Shown in pieces: positions 23,501 through 32,879 of a stretch of 64,000 nucleotides of DNA. The notes under the pieces are model-generated. The model ran no database searches. It was given only the letters and a program-made list of their open reading frames with translations, and was not told where the DNA came from. How positions within the stretch are numbered: the first letter of the stretch is position 1; every line of letters starts with the position of its first letter. Source of the DNA: Marasmius tenuissimus (lineage: Eukaryota; Basidiomycota; Agaricomycetes; Agaricales; Marasmiaceae); the NCBI GenBank assembly GCA_029532415.1, contig JAQOTA010000052.1:2480001-2544000 (forward strand), in the 5' to 3' direction. The position numbers and the translations under genes are program-made.

Positions 23501-23960
23501 GCGTGGTATGTTTTCAAGGGTACTCACTCACACTTGGACTAACATGTTCGTGACGTAGGTGAAGGACAGATTTCCCAAAGAGAATGGAGAACTTGTGGCC
23601 TTCATCAGTGGCCTGCCCTTGAATGCCGCCTCTCCAGTCCATCCTTGGGGCGGTGTTGCTGTGAACCTCAACGCTGCGACAATAGTTCACTTAGATCCAA
23701 AGGATCTGAATCTTTGTTTGGTGTTGGCCATCCACGACTGCACCGGAGGTGAACTTGTATTGGAGGGACCAGGAATCGTTATTAAACTCAAGTCTGGAGA
23801 CTTTACAATCTTCCCTTCCAAGCGCTACAGCCATTATAATCTTGATTTCAAGGGACTGAGAGTTTCTTTCGCCTTTAGTACTGACAATGCTGCGAAACAG
23901 TGGATAGAGGACAACAATGGTTGGCTTCGCAATATTCACATGAAGTCCAGTCGTACATAG
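20514..23960 (+). CDS. TET/JBP-family 2OG-Fe(II) dioxygenase (transposon-borne)
   Basis: Nine exons close in phase: 20514-20688, 20744-21950, 22003-22262, 22315-22507, 22565-22895, 22953-23032, 23080-23275, 23332-23505, 23559-23960. The product is 1005 residues. About 60-200 is a Pro/Ser-rich disordered region. The catalytic part is at the C terminus: HLD (His916, Asp918) as the H-x-D iron pair, a GGELVLEGPG turn, GDFTIFPSKRYSHYNLDFKGLRVSFAF with distal His964 and 2OG-binding Arg973. All four key positions are present, so activity is plausible. TET/JBP enzymes oxidise 5-methylpyrimidines in DNA and are expanded in basidiomycetes together with transposons; here the gene could modify methylation of the element or the host. 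Substrate is inferred from the family only. The ATG at 20514 begins a frame that splices cleanly into exon 2; upstream in-frame ATGs exist. Confidence 0.8.
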
Positions 23961-24109
23961 GGCTATGTTCATATTTCTTGTCTGCTCGTCGTGTAGTTCT
24001 ATGTTTTCGTGTTCCTATTAATTGAATTTATACGGTCACATGACTGCTACGAGACGCGCATAAGTACAAGAAACACGTAAATCTAATTGAATCTTCTTCC
24101 CTGACTGCC

Positions 24110-26406
24110 ATGTCACCACTGCCAGCAATTCCCAACTCCTCTCCCAATGACGACGCCGCTGCCACTGGTGACAGTCTCCAGCGGTCCAATAACCCTTCTA
24201 TTGCTTCGTTGACTACCGAGGCCGAAAGTGTTTACCACGGGCGTCAGAGGGAACCAAGTTATGACTCTCAGTTCGACGCCACCGTAACTCAGTTTGATAT
24301 TGAAAACGCCAGCTCCTCTCCCGAGCTTTTCTATACTGGGAGTCACGTTCTTGATAGCGCCTTTGGACTTCTCATGACAGAACTGAAGTCAATGAAGTAA
24401 GTATTGATGCGAACTAGTTGCTTTGCTGAGTTGGCTCTAAACCACGAGTATAGGGAAATGGTTCGTGACGGCCTCCTCAAGCAGCCTGTGCCGAGACTGA
24501 TAGAGTCCGACGGCAAGTCAGAGGGGCTAGTCAACCTTAATGGCTTCACGGGCTTCACAGAGCTGGATGAAAAACAGTATAGCCAGGTCAAGTACTGGCA
24601 TTCATATAAATACAAGGAGCCCAAGTCCAAGAAGAAGGCAAAGGGGAAGGGGAAGGGGAAAGGGAATGATGAGGAGGAGCAGGAGCAGGAGGAACGGGGC
24701 AAAAAGGGACGAGGACGCCGCGCGAAAAACGAGAATGTCGCATACCAATTTATAGAGGACCCACAAGGCAACTCTGTACCTGGAGAACGTGTCACTACAA
24801 TCACCCGGGACGTGCGAGCATTCTACGCATTCTTTGCAAAGAAGGGGCTCATCAGTCCTGGTGGTTGGGACCAAATTTTCCCCCTCGTTCGCATCACTTT
24901 CTATAAACTGATGCGCATTCTGGCTCCCGAATTACAGTTATGCTATGGGAACTGGAAAGCGGACCGAGTTGGCAAGAAGACTTACTCTGGGTGGTGGCAA
25001 ACTCGTAAGGATGGTGTGGACGATGAGGAAGATGACGACGACAACACGGAGAAGACTGAAGCCGGCCCCACGGGTGGGAAGGATGTCAATGATGTAGCGC
25101 CTATGGATGTTGATAAGGATACTGCCGCCAGTTCTAATGCCGGTAATGTGGACAACGTTCCGGTTCCCACTGCAGTTCCCACAGTTCCAGAGGTTCCCGA
25201 CGTTCCAGTGGTTCCAGAGGTTCCCGACATTCCCGACGTTCCAGTGGTTCCCGACGTTCCCGACATTCCCGACATTCCCGACGTCCTGGTGGTTCCAGAC
25301 GTTCCCGACACTCCCGACATTACCAACACAACCGACATTTCTGACGCTACCACCAACGTTCCCAATGTTCCTAACACCCCAGTTGCTCCCGTCGTTACAA
25401 CAGATGCTACTGCTGAAAAGCAGGGATCCAGCTCAAGCGGCTCAAAACGACCCAGGTCCGAATTCCAGCCATCACCGTCTAGCGCCCCTGGTAGGGATCC
25501 AGAGGCTTCTCCGCCTGCGAAGAGAGCAAGGTCAGAAGATCTGGCTCAGGCTGCCATAGAAAAGGTAATGTCTACTCTATTCCTCAACTGGTAACTGTCT
25601 AATAGAATCCAACATCAACTCTAGCACAACGTTGTTTTGTATGAATTTCATCAACATTCGGAAGTGTTCCTTACTCACTATGTTTACTCTTTAGATTCGA
25701 CAAAAGTTTGGAGCTCCCACTCCCCTTTACTTTTGACGACGACGCAATGCCTGTAGATAGGACTACTGAATCGTCTACTCAGGAAGATTGCGGTGGTGAC
25801 GACATTACCATGGCCAATACTTCTGAAGACGAGGTAGCCACCGGCAGCCAGCTCGCTTTACCCACACCCCCGCAGACGCAGACGATACCGACTTCCTCCG
25901 AATCGACCGCCCAGCCACCAACTTCAACGCCCTCTGGAACTGCTTTGAAGATCAAGATAGCGCCCAAGAGAGTGGCCCAAACATCGACTGTCGCCGGAGC
26001 ATCCACCTCTGCTGGATCATCGACATCCACCTCAGCTGCCAAGGCCACTAAAAAGTCTCGCAAAGGTACCAAAACATCTCCCGGTGGTCGGACTCTTATT
26101 CCAAAAGCTATCAAGTCTACCAAGCTTCCCGATGAACTTCTCACAATGAAAGGAACAAGGCCTGGGTCGCCCTAGTAACTACACCTTGACTCTACATACA
26201 CGTTCATTCACTAATTTCTCACTTTTTCAGTACTGCGGCTAAGGCCCACCACTTGGCAAATTCCCCTCCCGGTGCCACTGTTGGTCAGTTCTGGGCTTGG
26301 CTCGCGAAGATTGACCTGGACCTTTGGGCGGTATGTGATGTCCCTTTTGACATCATAGTATAACTCTCTGATAAATATGGAACAGGCTTTCCACGACGTG
26401 CCATGA
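24110..26406 (+). CDS. Charged accessory protein of the transposon
   Basis: Six exons close in phase: 24110-24396, 24454-25564, 25625-25638 (14 nt), 25695-26174, 26231-26330, 26386-26406, giving 670 residues. The 14-nt exon is inferred because it alone links the long frames with introns of normal size (60 and 56 nt). Residues 152-187 are Lys/Glu-rich (nuclear-localisation-like). A Trp/Tyr-rich core at about 209-280 has DVRAFYAFFAKKGL, LAPELQLCYGNWKADR and KTYSGWW. Then come acidic runs, a VPDVP/IPD repeat at about 315-365, and a Ser/Pro tail with KRPRS- and KRARS-type basic motifs. I have seen similar cores next to TET/JBP genes in agaricomycetes; it might relate to the divergent HMG-like proteins described there, but I cannot confirm that. 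DNA binding is inference. Confidence 0.65.
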
Positions 26407-26589
26407 TGAGACGATTCTGACGATTCTGACGATTCCTACGCTCAGGTATGTTCTCGAATCTCTGCTTCATCTTTGTGTTCAGATAGCTCACAATCTCGGA
26501 AAGATCGCGAATTGATTTTGATGAGGAGCCACTAGTTCGACCCGCACTAGCTAGGCTCATTTTCTTGTTTGATCGGGATATCCATGCGA

Positions 26590-27095
26590 TTCCAATTTCC
26601 TGGCCTCACGTGGGGCGTCTTTGGACGTGCTTTCTGACTATTCCCATCTATTACGACAAATCTAGTACCGTACCATAGAAAGTAATTGATGCAATTCCTC
26701 GCAATACCTCGCAATACCTCGGAGCGTGATCCAAAATAATAGCTGAGAATATCCCTATTGTCCAGGCACACTGAACCGTATCAGATCCATAATACCAGAG
26801 AATAGGCTGATTCACAATACCTGACAATAGTAGATTGATTCACGCAACTATCGCTTGGTCTGTAATAGCAGAGAATACCTATTTCTACAATATCGGGAAA
26901 TAGCTGTTGTGGGGACCATGACATGTGCCCAAAGTGTACCTGTTAATGGCCGCGAATACCTGACAAAGCGAAAAAAGGTCCCGATTTTCGTATTGCTGGC
27001 CATTGTCAGAGAATTGCCAGATATTTCCGCGGGACCCCTCGCTTAAAGCCTGAGAATTGCTGACAATTGCCCACAATTGCCCAGAATGCGCCATT
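26590..27095. repeat. Subterminal degenerate repeats of the transposon
   Basis: The last 500 bases are crowded with variants of a short word: CAATACCTCGCAATACC, GAGAATATCC, AGAATAGG, CAATACCTGACAATAG, AGAATACC, CGAATACCTGACAAAG, AGAATTGCC, GAGAATTGCTGACAATTGCC. Related words (TTGTCTGATATTGCC, GGTATTAG) follow the left end. Clustered subterminal repeats are typical transposase-binding regions in Tnp2/CACTA-like elements. Confidence 0.6.
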
Positions 27096-27117
27096 ATTTA
27101 TGTTAATTTTCACTGGG
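27096..27117 (-). repeat. Right terminal inverted repeat (22 bp)
   Basis: Exact reverse complement of 13291-13312, ending TTTTCACTGGG. Confidence 0.85.
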
Positions 27118-27124
27118 CATCAAG
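27118..27124. repeat. Target-site duplication, right (CATCAAG)
   Basis: Identical to 13284-13290, immediately outside the right terminus. Confidence 0.8.
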
Positions 27125-27139
27125 CTTCAAGCTTCAATA

Positions 27140-27670
27140 ACGATGGCAAGCATGTGATGTACATTTCGGGCGTTTTTTTCGCCAGAAAACCAATAGACGA
27201 ATCGATAATCACTCTTGTAGCATTGTACAATCACATTGAGGAGCGTGATGGACCGCTTTGGAGATATAGATCTATCATATCAATCATTGAGCCCTCTAGT
27301 ACGCGGAACGCTCAGTTGGTGAAGGTAGTCTGAAGGACTATGCCAGTGTCGCTATGTCAAGTTTTGGCTACTGTCCAGTAACTCCAGCTGCACCAACCTC
27401 AAGCATCCGGTGATGGAACAAGAACGAGGCGATTCGAGTTAGGCGACTTTGCTATCGAGATTGTGCCCATGATTGATGTCGACGATTCCCTTCGAGTCCG
27501 ACGTCTTAGCGTGGCCAAACTGAGACAGACTGAGACACAGCACATCTCGTACCTTTTTCTACCGGTTCGATGCGTTCCTCCATTCTACCAGAGTTCTAGT
27601 TGCGAAGAGTTCTATCATTTCAAGGCAAAGATTTGAAGGAGAACGAGTGAATAAGTTGGGCAGCTTCATA
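27140..27670 (+). repeat. Downstream block of copy C plus SLR-module relic 1
   Basis: 27140-27340 matches the sequence after copy D's stop (GGCAAGCATGTGA, GACGAATCGATAAT, TGTACAATCACA, GAGGAG-GTGATGGACC), so it is the displaced downstream flank of copy C. From about 27390 an SLR-module copy follows: a readable DDSLRVRRLSVAKL peptide, then an insertion and an in-frame stop in the second exon. See 30861-31133 for the best-preserved copy. Confidence 0.6.
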
Positions 27671-28159
27671 AAAATCTCAAACGGTAGATCTCTGCCTGGC
27701 TGGTAGTCGTGGTGTTGAAAAAGAAGCGCGACGTATGGGCGCTACTCTCACCTCGACTACCAACATGTTCCCCATCACCTCTCCTTTTTTGTCACTTTTA
27801 CACCTTTTATAGACTCGTTCCTGCTCCAATATCTTTGCGGTGACAGTTAACATCTACAACAGATGTATCTATATGGATAGACAAGATGAAGGAACGTACC
27901 AGGTTGGTAATCACGGGTAGGTGGCCTTGTATTCTCGAGCTCGATAACCACAACTGAAGATTTTTGGATTTAAAACTGGTCCAAGCCAGCAATACGGAGG
28001 AATATGCTCCACAAAATCAGCTTGTGTTCGTGCTCCGTTTGTGGAGAGAAACTCCAGAGAGAGGAGCGGGCTTCGGGCTGATGTGAAGAAGAGAATGGTC
28101 GATGTTGAACGGATTGGGGGACGTACAGATGCGATGCATCTGGTGATAATGGAGACAGC

Positions 28160-28740
28160 ATTGGAGTTGCGAGTCTAGGGGTATGGTAGACCGCTGCCAC
28201 CAAGGCCTTGGTTCTCAGTGCACTCCAAATATGCCTTGGTGTTCGTATTGGTGTTGGCATTGGTGGCGATGGTCAGCCGCCCCCCAAGATCTTGCACTCA
28301 GGCCTTATGCGTCCCGAACGCTCACGTCGACCATCAGCAACATTCCCCGTCACCTTTCCCTTTTTTTGTCGCTTTCACCAGCTTGTTTCCTTTCCTTCGG
28401 CCTATCTTTGCTTTCAGCCAGGCATCCAGAAACGCTGGCAGGCTTTGATTGATAGCCGAAGCTCCCCATGAAATCCTCTTAGAGCCTTCCTTGCGCGTTC
28501 CAGTCTACTGAGAAACTACCGCCAGCGGACGCCAGCCCTAAAATTGTCACTCCTTTCCCCCAAACACATCCCGCCATCTCTGAGGCGGAACGATGAAAAG
28601 CTGGGAGCAGCCCATTCGATTATTCCAGCATGGGTTCCCGTCGACTACGTGAGGTGGACGCTGGATCGGTTGTCGACGGAAATAGCATCGCAAGTACGGA
28701 GGAAGGTCTACTCTTCCGCTGTTATACGAGTAGGTCTTTA
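28160..28740 (+). pseudogene. Array copy K: decayed type-1 membrane protein
   Basis: Only scattered segments similar to copy A remain: CAGCCAGGCATCCAGAAACG, GATTGATAGCCGAAG, then CTACTGAGAAACTACCGCC, and the SKEERPKAG-region equivalent near 28580 read as EAER*KAG-like sequence. Stops and indels interrupt every frame and the ectodomain and membrane helix are gone. The upstream block of the array lies at 27721-27770. Confidence 0.6.
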
Positions 28741-29422
28741 ACCAATCGCGAGCTGGTGTTCGGCGCGAGTGGCGCGGTGATCTGAGGTCCTCAATCGAGT
28801 CTCGTTCTCCGGCAACCTCATATAAATGAAAGCCTGCGAGGGCTTGTTCACCCAGCTGCAACCATACGAATATATGACGATGTAGTTTCCGTTGGTTTTT
28901 CAGCTTGATATATATGTTTGTTGACAACTAACAGACTCAGTGACCACTGGTGGTCTTGAAAGCTTCTCCCGGACTCGACTCGGAAGTAATTCACTTCGCC
29001 ATCCCGCCAGGCTTGAAAATGGCTCGGTTGATGGGACCTTTTTAATTTCTGCAGTCTCGCCATCTTCAATACTGAAAGAGCTTTGTATCAAGTTTTTCTG
29101 CTAAGATTTCGCTCCATATAGTTCGCTACTTTGACCTTCAAGACTAGCCTCTGGGCCAACAAGGAAGTCTCAAGAAGTTTATGGCCTATTCAAATCGACT
29201 TACTTACACAATATTAATAGGATGTGAAGTTTCTTCATCATGATAGAAAATACGTCCCTCGCCAGTGTCACGATCAGTGCTGTAGCGGTACCTGGCACCA
29301 CCTAGTCTGATATTATCTTTTTCAGCCTCACGTATATGACCACGGTCTGACCGCCGGAATGATAGGTCAGATCTTTTTGCCCCTTCGCTACATTCCCTCC
29401 TCGCTCGTTACTTCCAGAAGTG

Positions 29423-30608
29423 ATGGGCTCAAGAACTGGCCTGAGGACTCAGAATATCACGTATGATAACAGAGATATGGACCACCTCAAGTACGGATCC
29501 TATTGGTTTCATGACGGGACTTGGAATGCCAGTAATGTGGGCCAGACGGGCACCCTCTCGTCCTCGAATGATTTGAACGCGACTGTGACTTTTGGTCAGT
29601 CAGTTTGTGATTTATTTTTAGTGCTTCACCTCAATGTTACTCCTAGATTTTCCAATGCCAGCCGTCGCGTTTCATTACTTTGGAATACCACGCTCAAGGG
29701 GTGGCCTCTATGGTATCTGTATCGACTGCGATCCAAACGAGCCGATTTTTCAGCCCATCGACGCCTTCAATGCCACAGACGATGGTAAAAATCCACCAGT
29801 GCGTCGTGCACTTTCACTCCACTTCTCCCGCCCTGTACCCTGACCATAGACTTCTCTCTGTCAGGTCGCTCTCTTCTCGAAACATTTCGACACGCCCGCG
29901 CAACATATCGTGATCCTGATAAACCGGGCTGATCAACGAGGAGTGCCCACAGGGAGCTCTCAAATCACTATTGACCGCTTTGTCCTCGAGGTAGTGGACG
30001 ACTCACCATCCGTTACCTCACTGGTCCCAGTCACTATTCAACCTTCTCTTGCACCATTCTCCACGAATGATTCAAACGAGACAGAGCCTCCCATTGGTGC
30101 CATCGTAGGGGGTGCTATCGGAGGATCTCTGCTGATGGTCGTTGTAATCCTAACGGTCCTCTACTGTTGGTGCCGCCGCAAGCGTCAACCCAAGTCTTCT
30201 GCTCACAACGATGTCAACACAGATGCTAGTGAAGCAAGCCTCTCCACCATTGTTCCTTACGCTCTCATAGACCCGTCTATGTCGAAGGAAGAACGACCAA
30301 AGGCGGGCGAGTCAACGTATACCCCGCAGCGAGCTCCCAGGCCGACTTCTTCTTCCGGGAGCGCGTCCATCGTGGCGTATTATCGTTCCCGGAGACCAGA
30401 GCGGTGGTGTGAGATCGATGTAGGGAGGAGACCAGAGCGGCGAGAGGTAGATGCAGGGCCGATTCCTCTCGAAGACGAGGGGTTCACTCTGCCGCCACTG
30501 TATGAACAGGTTTTTCAAGCCGGATCATCGAACCACCTACCTTCCGGCCAGGAGCCCAATATCCAGTCGCAACCGATACCCTCCGTTATGGAAGACACGG
30601 CAAAGTAG
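29423..30608 (+). CDS. Array copy D: single-pass membrane protein (type 2)
   Basis: Exons 29423-29594, 29647-29798 and 29865-30608 give 355 residues. Ectodomain blocks: TQNITYDNRD, WNASN, FPMPAVAFHYFGI, GGLYGICIDCDPN, VALFSKHFDTP, ITIDRFVLEVVDD. The Ser/Thr stalk is shorter than in copy A. Helix GGAIGGSLLMVVVILTVLYC, then CRRKRQ, MSKEERPKAG, Arg-rich repeats and the terminal LPPLYEQVFQAG. PPxY is intact. NIT, NAS and NAT are possible glycosylation sites. It is very similar to copies C and H over exons, introns and upstream sequence. Confidence 0.85.
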
Positions 30609-30860
30609 CCAACGTGGTGAGCCCATGGTGGTAGTAGTGTTGGCAAGCATGTGAAGTATATGTCGAGCGTTCTTTTTCATCAGACAAACAAAAGACGAAT
30701 CGATAATTGCTTTCTGTAGTACTGTACAATCACACTGAGGAGTGTGATGGACCTCTTAAAAGATAGAGATTATAATTGTTGGGCTCTTTGATACGCGGAA
30801 TGCTCAGTAGGTCAAGATAGTCTGGAGGAGACCATACCAGTTCGGCTTCTCAGGGTCTAG

Positions 30861-31133
30861 TTGCAACAACCACAAGCAATCGGCGATGGAATAGGAACAA
30901 GACGATTTATGTTGGGTGACTTTGCTATCGAGATTGTGATCATGATTGATGATTCCCTTCGAGTTCAAGGTCTTAGCGTGGCCAAACTGACACACGGTAT
31001 GTGCCTCTCTCGCATCTTTTTCCCCTGGTTTGATGTGTCAATCTCCATCCCGTCAGAGTGCAGTTGCGAAGGGTTCCATAATCTTGAGGCAAAGATTTCA
31101 AGAGAAAAGTGGACAAGTCAGGCAACTTCATGA
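30861..31133 (+). pseudogene. SLR module: two-exon remnant of a second gene family (best copy)
   Basis: A conserved segment recurs before several array copies (about 27390-27660, 30861-31133, 33285-33570, 35750-36040, 40045-40350). Here two exons (30861-30996, 31057-31133) read without a stop across a 60-nt GT-AG intron in matching phase, giving 70 residues with DDSLRVQGLSVAKLTH and ECSCEGFHNLEAKIS. The first exon starts right after a TAG acceptor, so a 5' exon is missing or unrecognised. In the 40-kb copy, WEILRERVDNLGSFIENLN is readable, but a 1-nt insertion breaks the junction. I do not recognise the family. It may be the 3' end of a gene that was duplicated together with the membrane proteins. 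Confidence 0.45.
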
Positions 31134-31789
31134 ATCTATGCCTGTGTTTGACTGAAAGTGGTCGTGGTGGTCGAAGAAGAAGCGCGATGCATGGGCGCTA
31201 TTTGGCACTCTCACCTCGACCACCATCAGGAACGCTGATCCCACTCCCTCACTTGGCCCTAAATTGTCCTTCGAATTGGGGGATGTTTCAGCCATTTTTC
31301 GGGGAAGGTGGAGTCATGTTTGAGAGTTGTTGAAGGTTGTTTTGGAGATGTTTGAGGTGGATTCGAAGAGGTTCGCCGTTGTCGCCTTCGTACTTCCATG
31401 TCAATACCCGTGTCAAAAACTTGGCCCACTCTCTGTCATTGTTCCGTCATACTCAAAATCTCTTGGCGCCATCTCGATGGTTGCGATGTCTGGCGTTCTC
31501 GCCTTGTTTTTCTCCCTGTACACGATGGTTTGTGCTTTATTCGGACGATGGTGACTTGTTCTTAAAGGACAACTGTAGCCGTCGATAGATGAGGCTGAAG
31601 GCCCCTCCAGCGCGTGAGTGAGCATTGCAACTGACAGTACCCTCCATCAGATCATCTTTAACAGCGAGTAGGAACACTGGTATCATTGCTGTAAGGTAAC
31701 GGTAGCAATTCTGACTTTTATATATGAATAGTCGTCGGGCAGGATACTACGCTGACTCCTCTACCTTTGACCGCCGACCATCAGACCCA
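31134..31789. other. Spacer upstream of copy E
   Basis: Contains the array upstream block at 31180-31228 (AGAAGAAGCGCGATGCATGGGC, then CCTCGACCACCATC). No gene is recognised. Confidence 0.45.
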
Positions 31790-32878
31790 ATGACCTCCAA
31801 TCTGTGGACCAAGAGCATCACATACGACGGCAGAGACAGCCGCATCTTCGAGTACGGAGGCTTTTGGTTTCTGGATGGGACTTACAGCTCGACTAAATTT
31901 GCGAATGAGACGGGCAACCTGGCATCCACGAACGATCTGTTAGCGAATGTCACTTTCAGTGAGTTTCTTCCCGTATGAACACCTACGGCGTTTCGATCTC
32001 TTAATATTACTTTTAGCATTCCCGATACCAGCAATTGCATTCTATTATTACGGAGTACCACGCAAAAATGGTGCACTGTATGGTATCTGCATCGACTGTG
32101 AACCAAATAATATGCGTTTCCAAGATGTTGACGCCCTCGATACTTTAGGGAATGGTCTCGGCCCATCGGTGCGTTGCACAGCTCTTTCTACTTCTCCGTG
32201 ATCTCTGACTGCGGAAGCTTCTCGACTCTCGAGTCCAGGTCGCTCTCTTCTCAAAAGTCTTCGACACTCCAGAAAAGCATGTCATCATCCTGAGGAATCA
32301 GAACGATACGAGAATAGTACCCAAAGGGAACTCTCAAATGACCATCGACCGCTTTGTGCTCGATGTATATCGATGTGGTGGATGAAACACCGACTTCATC
32401 AACTTCCACCTCCGGCTCTTCTTCCGATTCGATCTCGCACTCTGACCCTGTCGTTGCACTCGTGATAGGCGCTTCGATAGGAGGCTTCCTGTTTGTGGTT
32501 ATCTTGATCGTGATCGGATTTCGCTGTAGGCGCCGCCGAAAGCATCAGAATATGCTCGTTTCCGGTCGTGATAATGACAGCTCAAACGCTAGCCTCCCCA
32601 CCATCGTGCCCTATGCTCGGATGCGTCCTTCCATCCCAAAAGAAGAACGACGAAAGGCTGGCTTAACGCCTCTGCCTCGTCCCACTGTCAACACGATGAC
32701 TTCAGCTTCCCCGAGTCCGAGCATCACGTCATATTTTCACTTCAGGAGACAGCGAGAGCGACGGCGTGAGATGGATGCAGGTCCGGTTCCCCTCAATGAC
32801 GACAATGCCACTTTGCCACCGTTGTACGAACAGGTGCTCCAAGCCGGTGGTCCTTCGACAGATCCGTCTTCAGGCTAG
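31790..32878 (+). pseudogene. Array copy E: type-3 membrane protein with frameshift
   Basis: Exons 31790-31958 and 32017-32168 plus the start of exon 3 (32239) encode a normal ectodomain (TKSITYDGRD, FPIPAIAFYYYGV, ALYGICIDCEPN, VALFSKVFDTP, TIDRFVLDV). At 32361-32376 the sequence CGATGTATATCGATGT holds 10 extra bases relative to the other copies, which read LDVVDE here. The frame then hits a stop within a few codons. The remainder (to 32878) stays open in the shifted frame: stalk, helix ASIGGFLFVVILIVIGF, RRRRKHQ, IPKEERRKAG, EMDAGPVPLNDDNATLPPLYEQV. Either a recent null allele or a sequencing error; no splice solution restores the frame. Confidence 0.7.
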
Positions 32879-32879
32879 G

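Larger units (their letters stand above)
13291..27117 (+). mobile_element. 13.8-kb DNA transposon with Tnp2-like transposase and TET/JBP dioxygenase
   Basis: Bounded by perfect 22-bp inverted repeats (13291-13312 and 27096-27117, left end starting CCCAGTGAAAATTAAC) and by 7-bp CATCAAG duplications. Three intact genes all run rightward: transposase (13540-16795), TET/JBP-like dioxygenase (20514-23960) and a charged accessory protein (24110-26406). Between the first two lie a damaged beta-tubulin fragment and a RhoGEF fragment with an intact intron. The sequence outside the right end (GGCAAGCATGTGA at 27144) matches what follows copy D's stop codon, so the element split the downstream region of array copy C. 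TET/JBP genes linked to transposons are established for basidiomycetes (KDZ elements), but this transposase lacks a recognisable KDZ pattern. The ends do not start with CACTA, and a 7-bp duplication differs from the 3-bp CACTA type. Confidence 0.85.

Noticed and set aside
25185..25325. VPDVP/IPD repeat as a separate tandem-repeat locus
   Set aside because: It stays in frame within the accessory protein and is best seen as a low-complexity protein segment.
32361..32480. Extra bases in copy E as an additional intron
   Set aside because: The GTATATC could be a donor, but no following AG gives a junction that keeps the frame and the conserved VVDE-stalk-helix order.
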